Shown here: positions 56,945 to 64,000 of the stretch, in pieces
Position numbering within the stretch: the first letter of the stretch is position 1
Layout of the letters: each line of letters opens with the position of its first letter
Assembly: GCA_047967505.1 (NCBI GenBank)
Contig: CM106541.1
Strand: one strand, 5' to 3'
From: Dipteris shenzhenensis
Lineage: Eukaryota; Polypodiophyta; Polypodiopsida; Gleicheniales
DNA length: 64,000 bases
Program-made: the position numbers and the translations under genes
Notes under the pieces: model-generated
Databases searched by the model: none
Seen by the model: only the letters and a program-made list of their open reading frames with translations
What the model was told of the DNA's origin: nothing

Positions 56945-58020
56945 CACGTAAAGTGCTGCAAGCTAGTCTCTGGTGGCCAACGCTCTTCAGAGACACGGCC
57001 AAATTTGTCAAATGATGTGACCCCTGCCAGCACATCCAAATCCCACACAGGGCAGACATGATGCCCCTAATCGAGATCCTGGCTAACCAACCTTTCGAGA
57101 AGTGGGATATCGATTTCATTGGTCCCATGAGTCCAGCCACTAAGGGGACCGGGGCTCGATATATCATCCTGGCCACCAACTACTTCACCAAGTGGGTAGA
57201 CGGAAGAGCCACGGTAAAGGCTGATGCAAGATCCAATGCCAAGTTCTTATATGAACAAGTCATCATGCGGTTTGGATGCCTATTGGAGTTAGTCAGCGAT
57301 CGAGGAACTCACTTCCTCAACAAAACTATAGCAATCATGACAAACGAGTTTATGATCATTCATAGGAAGTCATTGCCATACTACCCTAGAGCAAATGGCT
57401 TGGCCGAAAGCTCCAACAAAACTTACTGTAAGATTATCACATGTACGGTAGAAGCGAGTCGTACCGACTGGGTGCATAAGCTCATAGCAGCATTATGGGC
57501 CTATAGGATCTCTTACAAGGTGGCAACACATTGTACCCCCTTCAAGTTAGCCTTTGGGGTAGAGGTAGTAATGCCAATGGAGTATGTAGTGCCTAGCCTC
57601 CGTCTTGCTAAAGGAAAGACTCATGAAAAATGCGCTAGCCAAAAGGCTAGTCGACCTTGAAAAGCTAAAAGAGACAAGGTTGCGAGCAGCCTACGCTCTC
57701 CGAGTAGAAAGGGTCCGACGTAAAAAGTGGTTCGACTGCAACCTCAAGAACAAGGACCTGGTAGAAGGAGACTTGGCACTCCTAGATAGTGTCCACAACA
57801 CCAAACATAAGCTTAAGTACTGAGGTATGGGTCCTTATTGCGTAGTTGAGATCACCCCCCAAGGGGCGTGCCGAATAGCTACCCTTGATGGGATAGAAAT
57901 GGATGGCTACTTAAATGGGAGTAAATTGAAAAGATACTGTGGACCACTCACTATCCCTATCCTTCAAGCTATGCATAGAGAAAAAGAACTCAAGGTAGAG
58001 GTGGCCAGGATGAAGCGCTA
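56895..58020 (+). pseudogene. Integrase of Gypsy element D
   Basis: The zinc region is VLEEAHSAIRGGHFSAEVIA, then CDPCQHIQIPHRA (about 57019), with frame changes just before. The core keeps the catalytic DDE: Asp in KWDIDFIGPM (57111-57113), Asp in LVSDRGTHF (57298-57300) and Glu in NGLAESSNKT (57406-57408), giving the normal 35-residue spacing. ALWAYRISYK and CTPFKLAFGVEVVMPMEYVV follow, then a frameshift into LVDLEKLKETRLRAAY. The tail is GMGPYCVVEITPQGACRIAT, then LNGSKLKRYC. It is Tat/Athila-like and lacks a chromodomain. Confidence 0.9.
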
Positions 58021-59203
58021 GGCCATCGAGGAAGCTACAATCCATAATGCTAAGATCTGACAGCGTAGACAAATGACCCTTTTTAAGGTAACGGCTGAAC
58101 AAATTCAACTAAGAGATGAGCTATCAATAGAGCCATCGAGGTTGCTTGTTCAGCTATAGGTACCGTGCATGTGCATCAAAGCACTCATGGACGCAGGAGC
58201 AAGCCACAATTTCATCTCTCAAGAGGTATGGGAAAAGCTACAGGTACCCCTAACCCTCACTATTGCCTCAATAAGAGCTATAAACGGCCAACTTCTGCAA
58301 ACCTTGGGTTATGTAAATCGAAATCTAATGGTTTTTTGCCAAGCTATGGATATATGCTTTTATGTTCTCTCTATAAAAGATCATATTATTCTAGGAAGAA
58401 CCTGGTGCTACACTGTCAACTGTCAAATCGACTGGCATGCTCGAACTACTTCACTTACCAATGGTGGTCAAACGGAAATAATCCTGCTGTGCAGACCAAG
58501 CCCCCCCTCTTCGGCCCCGACCTCATCGATTCACGACAATGGAGCAATGCAACAAAGCTAACTAGAAGCCCCAGCTTCCACCAGCACACTGCCCAAGGGT
58601 CCAGCTTGAAAGGAGCACAAAGCTCGCCGTAGTGGTAAGCCAATGCCATTGCATGCTCAACCCATGTTACCATCCTCCGCTTAAGAAATCCAAGAGTGGC
58701 AAGTACAAGATGCTATCCTCTGCGCCCAACATCATTTCGATCGGAACCGACGCTCAAAAAATAGTAACGCAGCAACAGTAGCTCTAGTCACTACAAGATC
58801 GCTTCCCCCACACACATTCACTACTCGAAGAAAGCCGCACCCCATGCTCATGCCTCATCCACTGCCATGCATCACCCACAGTTCGAACAACACCTCCCAC
58901 TTGGGCGGCGAAGGCAACAAAGTTGCCTAGATCCAAAAAAAGACATTACAAACCCCGAAGGCGATGAAGGTAGCACCACAAGAACCTGCCAATGATCCGG
59001 ACATAGCAAGCCAACCTCAAGGTACCGAATACACAATGTTGCCATGGGCGGTCCGACTCAACACAAAAGCATCACAACCACCAGCCGAGAAACTCCACAG
59101 GAATCGAATTCCACCCCATAAAGAGTTACACAAGAACCTCACCTTGGAAATGGACCCTCGACGTCAAATCTTGCACAACAACAACAAAGTCCGATACTAA
59201 GGT
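58021..59203 (+). pseudogene. C-terminal extension of D Pol: second retropepsin-like domain and basic tail
   Basis: The integrase frame (57827 onward) continues unchanged past TAG at 58019 through stops at 58057 and 58156. It enters VPCMCIKALMDAGASHNFIS, a retropepsin signature with the Asp codon at 58190-58192. SIRAINGQLLQTLGYVNRNL and HIILGRTWCYTVNCQIDWHA follow, the ILG strand of RVP_2-type proteases. The same frame then runs on as a Pro-, His- and Lys-rich tail to TAA at 59198-59200, with stops at 58559, 58601, 58681 and 58928. No frameshift is needed for more than 1.3 kb. A downstream protease fused to integrase is not the standard Gypsy order. A separate gene reading in the same frame by chance is possible but less likely. 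Confidence 0.62.
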
Positions 59204-59807
59204 GTCTCTGGCATCCCCAAGGTAAAGAACAAGCTGGACACGTACTCTACATGGCTCCTTACTCTGCTATGCTGCAGTATGGTGTCCACCTCCACCGAAT
59301 CATCACATCTAGGTCTAGGTGAGTCAGTACGGTAGGCATCTCACCTAATGCACCGGTAGCATACTAGTCCCTGCACACCACACGCACACGCATGGTCAAC
59401 ACTAGGTGACTAGAATCCATTCTTGCATTTTAACAAGTGCTCATGTTCTTGCACGCTCACCTCACTATCACGTTGCACCACATAAGTGCACTCTGCTCTG
59501 TCCACATTTCCCCCATCCCACACCTCCTTCCTTCTCTTTTTTGCCATTTGGGTACCACGTTGGCCGTGGCCTAAGATACTCCACACTGACCGCTCACCAT
59601 CGAAGTTTGCCACTGACCGTCACCATCAAATTTAGCACTGACCATCTCCATACCAGTATCCCGCTGGTCGAGGGGATAGAAATCTATAAAAGCAAGCCTA
59701 CCCCATCGGGTCATTGCCGTAACTGTTGCATCAAAACTCTATCAAAATTTATCTAGAAATCTGATAGTTTCCTGCCCACTTCTTCTTCATCCCCCACCAG
59801 CAAAGTG
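59204..59807 (+). promoter_or_regulatory. Putative promoter region with TATA box at 59685
   Basis: No coding is visible. TATAAAA at 59685-59691 (GAAATCTATAAAAGCAAGCC) lies 117 bp before the first ATG of the next ORF. CACTGACC words recur near 59584-59645. It may be an LTR promoter of a following element or an internal promoter of D. I could not find LTR ends or a PBS. Confidence 0.45.
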
Positions 59808-60885
59808 ATGTCCTATTCTTTCTCATCCACCGATTCCCTCGTCACGCAACTTCCACTTCTATTTGCCATGGAGTCCGAACATGACTTTTTCAAATTCGAG
59901 ACTCACCTGGATCTCCACCCTCGCCCTATTCCAGAGGCCGCTGGCCCATAAGATTCTCAGAGCACTCCTTCGGCCACAATTCAAATGCTGGATGAAATAC
60001 CCATGGAGGACTTACAAGACGAAGACACCTCCACCAGATAGGCTACTCAAGAAGAGCCAGCCACAGCAGGCATGCCCCCCACGAAAACATGGAAGCGCAC
60101 CCCGGTGCCAACTGCTAGTGAGTACAAGATCGTGCATTCACATGTGCACTTGCCATTGGGCGAAGCATGGCTCCAAGAGCTAGATGCTTGCATGATCGAC
60201 TCGCGCTTCACCTTCGAGGGTCAGGACTACACCCTCCACTACCACACTGCAACAGCATATGCCGCTCTACAAGACCCGACAGTTATGGAAGCCCTTAACT
60301 TTTCAGGCTTGGGAAGAGTAGCAGCCCATTTCCCATGCCACCTGGACATGAAGCTGTTGGGGGAATTCCTCAAGACATACAATAACACCAACATTGGTGT
60401 CTTGTGTGACACAGCCGGCAATCCCCACCACTACCAGATCAATCGAGACATGGTGCGGGCAATTTCAACCTGCCAGTGGTGGCAGAGAAATATTCCAAGA
60501 AAAAGAAGAACCTTGACTCCCTAAAGACGGTTTGTCCCTATGACTACCACAAGTGCAGAGGACGCCGCATCCAGTTCACCACCATCTACAAGCCTGAGGT
60601 AGAGCACCCAGCAAGAGCCCTGTAATGGCTCACTCAAGTGAAGCACACGGATCATCATCAATCTGTTGTGCCCAATATCTTGTTGAGAATGGTGAACTTT
60701 TAGGAGACGAACTAGGCTGACTACTACTGCAGCCAGATGAGAGATGATCTCAGCACCCACGGGGATGTCATCAGTAATCCTATGTTGTACATGCCGGTCC
60801 TCTATTACCTGAAAAGTTAGCATCTGTCGATCGGCTTCCGACTCGTCGAGAAATCCGCCATCGGTCCCATACAAACCGAGAGCAT
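59808..60885 (+). pseudogene. Retroelement-associated ORF downstream of D, first part
   Basis: Starts at ATG 59808 (MSYSFSSTDSLVTQLPLLFA) and continues in one frame through two stops to LTP-stop at 60522. The best-preserved part, 60072-60480, reads DACMIDSRFTFEGQDYTLHY, then YAALQDPTVMEALNFSGLGR, AAHFPCHLDMKLLGEFLKTY and YQINRDMVRAISTC. This globular segment resembles the extra N-terminal ORFs of some plant Gypsy lineages. A frame change leads on to YDYHKCRGRRIQFTTIYKPE and HQSVVPNILLRMVNF. The frame is cut at 60885 by a 1.6-kb insertion. I do not know a function. Confidence 0.5.
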
Positions 60886-61562
60886 TGTAACATCTAATTC
60901 GAGAATTGTAACCTCAAAATGAGAACTCTAGGGGAATCTTTTAAAGATTCCCTTCTTTTCATGTGAATTTTACTTATTTTTTAAAAAGATGGCCATTTTG
61001 CACAATGTCTTTTGACAAAAGACATAAAAACCATCTTTTTTTAAAAAATTTTCAACAACGGTATTTTAGAAAACAGGCATGAAAACCTTTACTTAGAATA
61101 CAAAATCCACATAAAATACAATAATGTCTCAAAACCATTACAATATGGACCTATGCATCCAATGCAAATAAAAGGGCCATGGCATGACATATTTCAAAAG
61201 TCTAACATGCTAGAAATTACATTGATTCACAAATATACATGCCATTGATTCTACAAAGAATAGTACTCATCCTCGGATCCTATACCTTCAAATGCACTAG
61301 AGCTAAAGCTTTGTGGGGTAAGAGTTGTAAGAGCCTTCCTCCTCCAAATTATCCACTAGAACATTATCTGAGTCAACCTAGCCAAGTTGAGATGCCACCC
61401 TCTTTCTTGCATGATGGTGTTTCTTGGCTTTAACTTGTGCACTGCATCCAATCAATGTCTTTGGAATCTTTTGGGATAATGTTATGTATTGTGTCATCTT
61501 TGGCAATTGCACTACTTGTCTTAATTGAAATGCATATACCAAAATATCTAACCCAATTGCTC

Positions 61563-61947
61563 AGTCAATGATATCATCTACCAAACGCTACCTTGCTTGC
61601 TTAATGCAACCAAGCTATATGCTTGGTCAATGATATCATTAACCGAGTGAGCCAAAACCTTTGAAAGCTCTAAATTATTTGGGAAAAATTTTAAACTTTT
61701 TGTAGATACATATTTTGGTACTTTTGACATAAAAAATGAGCTTGGAAGGCCCCAAAACCCTAAAAACGATTGCAAACATGAGTACCTTCTCATGAGTTTT
61801 TGAAAAAGCCCAGAGGGAAAAGCATGCGCCAGGTCGATGATATCATCGACCTGGTGCATGTTTAGTCGATGATATCATCGACCAAGAAAGTTCTTGGTCA
61901 ATGATATCATCGACCAAATGCACGCTAGGTCGATGGTATCATTGACT
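61563..61947. repeat. Array of GGTCGATGATATCATCGACC palindromes
   Basis: Six copies or near copies start at about 61563, 61624, 61831, 61864, 61896 and 61928. The copy at 61829-61854 is a perfect 26-bp palindrome. The stretch from GGTGCATG (61853) to AATGCACG (61924) is itself an inverted repeat enclosing two palindromes, so the structure is hierarchical. Confidence 0.85.
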
Positions 61948-62137
61948 TAGAGCCGAGGGCATGCTTTTTGATCTGGGATTTTCAAAAAATCGTCAGAAGG
62001 TATCCATGTTTGCAATCGTTTTTAGGGTTTTGGGGCCTTCCGAGATCATTTATAATGTCAAAAATACCAAACTATGAATCTACAAAAAATTTTACTTTTT
62101 TTTTCTCAAATAATTTAAAGGTTTTGGCTCACTCGAA
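61643..62137. repeat. Foldback inverted repeat, ~185-bp arms
   Basis: Arm 61643-61827 matches the reverse complement of 61958-62137. Shared blocks include CGAGTGAGCCAAAACCTTT, GGAAGGCCCCAAAACCCTAA and AACGATTGCAAACATG. The ~130-bp loop holds four of the palindromes. It would form a long, imperfect hairpin in single-stranded DNA or RNA. Confidence 0.88.
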
Positions 62138-62513
62138 TAAAAGTTTTCCATTCTTTCTTTATGTGATTTAAAAACTAGGTGAAAAGTCTCGTTTGGACAA
62201 TAATGAGTAGAACATGCTATTAGGTGCAACAAGTTAAGATAATAAAAGTTATTTTTTGATTAAAAAACAAAGGTCACAGGAAGGAAAAATCTTTAAGACT
62301 TTGAGAATATAGAAAATCAAAATATATTTTGTGATATAGTGGAGGCTCTTTTTAATTTATAGGCATAATATTTGAAAAATTTATGAATTCTGTAAGTTTT
62401 TAGTTTTTGACTACGCAAAATATAGCTTTTTTTTTTTAAGTTATAATTTTAATGAACTTTTGAGGGAATCTTAAAACGGGTACCAATGTTACATACTTGA
62501 AATAGATGTTACA

Positions 62514-64000
62514 CTGTTCGAGTAGGAAGAGACAGAAATAAGGCCCAAGAGAGTGACGACAACGCCAAGTGCCACTCCGATCACCTAGGTGCAACCGGAA
62601 CCAAGTCAGCTACTCAACCAATATGAGGAAAGCCAGTTGCACAAATTCGTGCAACGACAACTATGCATGTAGCAGTTAGGTCCTCAAGATAAGGGCAAAC
62701 AGGTGCAAGGAAGGCCTATTCTCATTGAAGACCTCCAGGGCGATGACACCATTGAATCACAGGAGCCAAAACTACGTCGACAACTCGTTGCACCCTTTGT
62801 CTCAGTCTCCACTACCCCTCAGGAGACATCATCCTTCACCACAGGCACCTCTTCCATGCCATGGGCAAGCCTAGCAGAGGCCATACAATTTTGTAGCGTG
62901 CCCCAATATAGGGCAATGGGAGGCTATAGCCATATGATGACAGAATAGTTGTCACGCGTCGACGTTATGGAGTTGAACCTCTTTGAAGCCATGGCACAAT
63001 TGCTGCAAGTCACGCGCACGATCTTACAAAGGAGGCAGGAGCAAGCCTCACAACTCTCCTCCAAAGCCTAGCTCTCGGCACAGGAAAGCCAATCAAAAAT
63101 GGTCACAGCTCAAGCAACGGGCCATGCCACACTAAATCGAGCCAATAAATATCAAGCTAAGGTGGAAGAGCTCGAGCTCACTCTGATGAATGTCAAAGAT
63201 GACCTCGCCACCAGCAAATCCCTGGTCCAGAATTTTATGGAATAGGCGAAAAAGGCAGAATTAGCCCTGCACACAACGCTAGAGCAGCAAGCACAGGCAG
63301 AGCAACAGTATGCCCACACCCAGGAGACCTACGACCAACAGATTCACTCCCTACAGGATCTCGTGGCACAAGAGAGGAGCCTCACGGTCTCCCTCCAAGA
63401 AGAAATCGAAAGACAGCACACCACTAGCCACTCGGAGAAGTTAGGGTTGGAAGACCACGAGCAGCAGGAGTTCATGATGTACCGAGAGGTGTCTGCACAA
63501 TTAGCCACATATACACTTGCATCACGCACCATCACCCAAACCCTCCAAATGCACTTCGATGCACTCCGCGCACAAAACCTTACCTTCCACCTAGACCTCA
63601 CTACTCCACTATCGCCCAACACCCTTCAAACTATTCTCCGTCATAATCCCGACCACTACCGCCCCATCTTAGCCATGACTTGTTTTTCTCTCGACCTTCA
63701 GCCCACCTCCCTATCTCTTCTTTGCCCCTTCGCTCTCCAAACCCGATCCGCCGATCCCATTCTTCTCAAGTTTTAAGGCTGTGGTGCCGCATCATCACTG
63801 AGTCCCTTAATTATCCCGCGGACGATGAAGTGATGCAACTTACAAAGCCTGAGGAACTCACGCCATGGATCTGCACTCTCGAAAGTCTGCATGCAGAAAT
63901 AACTTGGATGCTGACCTATGGCCAAGTCTCAGCAGTCCAAGCTCAAGGACACCTTGCGACCTACCAAACCACCACCTACCAACCCCTCGGAATAATAACA
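62514..64000 (+). pseudogene. Coiled-coil ORF, second part, runs off the window end
   Basis: From 62516 one frame reads TEIRPKRVTTTPSATPIT, SQLLNQYEESQLHKFVQRQL and SSMPWASLAEAIQFCSVPQY. A long coiled coil follows (about 63080-63500): KYQAKVEELELTLMNVKDDL, TYDQQIHSLQDLVAQERSLT and VSLQEEIERQ. A second globular segment near 63510-63690 includes FHLDLTTPLSPNTLQTILRH. A frame change near 63700-63775 leads to LWCRIITESLNYPADDEVMQ, open to the last base. Four stops (62525, 62567, 62672, 62947) and others mark it as decayed. It probably forms one ORF with 59808-60885. No enzymatic motif is visible. Confidence 0.5.

Larger units (their letters stand above)
60886..62513. mobile_element. 1.63-kb TIR insertion, non-autonomous
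   Basis: The left end TGTAACATCTAATTCGAGAA and the right end (reverse complement TGTAACATCTATTTCAAGTA) are imperfect inverted repeats that stay similar for about 50 bp, both reaching a GGGAATCTT word. Coding sequence lies on both sides and none inside. I cannot find a clear target duplication. It contains a large foldback and a palindrome array (61563-62137). Confidence 0.6.

Noticed and set aside
1-64000. CRISPR array, bacterial operons, riboswitches or rRNA
   Set aside because: No spaced identical repeats of CRISPR type, no ribosome-binding-site/ORF pattern and no rRNA-like sequence were seen. The repeats present are plant-type tandem arrays.

Overview
This is eukaryotic nuclear DNA, almost certainly from a land plant with a large, repeat-rich genome. 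The evidence is plant-type Copia and Gypsy LTR retrotransposons at several stages of decay, a LINE-type ORF1 remnant, a tRNA-related SINE-like segment, MITEs, long (GA)n, (GT)n and polypurine tracts, and no intact host gene. A gymnosperm, fern or lycophyte would fit so many old, nested elements, but I cannot name the species. Every protein-coding stretch longer than about 250 codons carries stops or frameshifts, so I annotate them as pseudogenes.

Layout. 0-13.7 kb: tandem and low-complexity repeats, a degraded LINE ORF1 (1.2-2.7 kb), a degraded DDE-like transposase of an uncommon type (5.9-7.6 kb), and a deleted Copia fragment on the minus strand (12.1-13.7 kb). 13.7-19.0 kb: Copia element A, full length, with two LTRs, PBS, PPT and the 5-bp target duplication TCAAC. 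19.3-21.2 kb: a Gypsy protease-RT fragment, followed by a field of GCATAGCT palindromes and a 110-bp (GA)n run. 23.7-25.2 kb: an unrecognised coding-like stretch. 27.2-32.7 kb: Copia element B, full length, with target duplication GAGGT. 34.7 kb: a 246-bp MITE with an 8-bp duplication. 36.7-38.4 kb: a protein-kinase-like pseudogene. 40.35-43.35 kb (minus): a degraded gene that appears to join an FCP1-like (HAD) phosphatase domain to a SET domain.

43.8-59.2 kb is a nest. An old Gypsy element (D) is split in its gag-pro region by a second Gypsy element (C, 46.4-53.56 kb). C's 5' LTR was then hit by a second copy of the 246-bp MITE, and its 3' LTR keeps the empty site. C also carries an internal inversion of nearly its whole pol. 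D has a Gag with four zinc-knuckle-like motifs. Its Pol frame does not stop after integrase but continues, through nonsense codons only, into a second retropepsin-like domain and a long basic tail.

59.2-64.0 kb: a TATA box is followed by a coiled-coil ORF that runs off the window end. It is interrupted by a 1.6-kb terminal-inverted-repeat insertion that contains a foldback hairpin with an array of GGTCGATGATATCATCGACC palindromes.

The strongest candidates for something undescribed are the integrase-retropepsin fusion of D, the phosphatase-SET gene, the foldback palindrome array, and the transposase-like gene at 5.9 kb. All are read from sequence alone and need database comparison.
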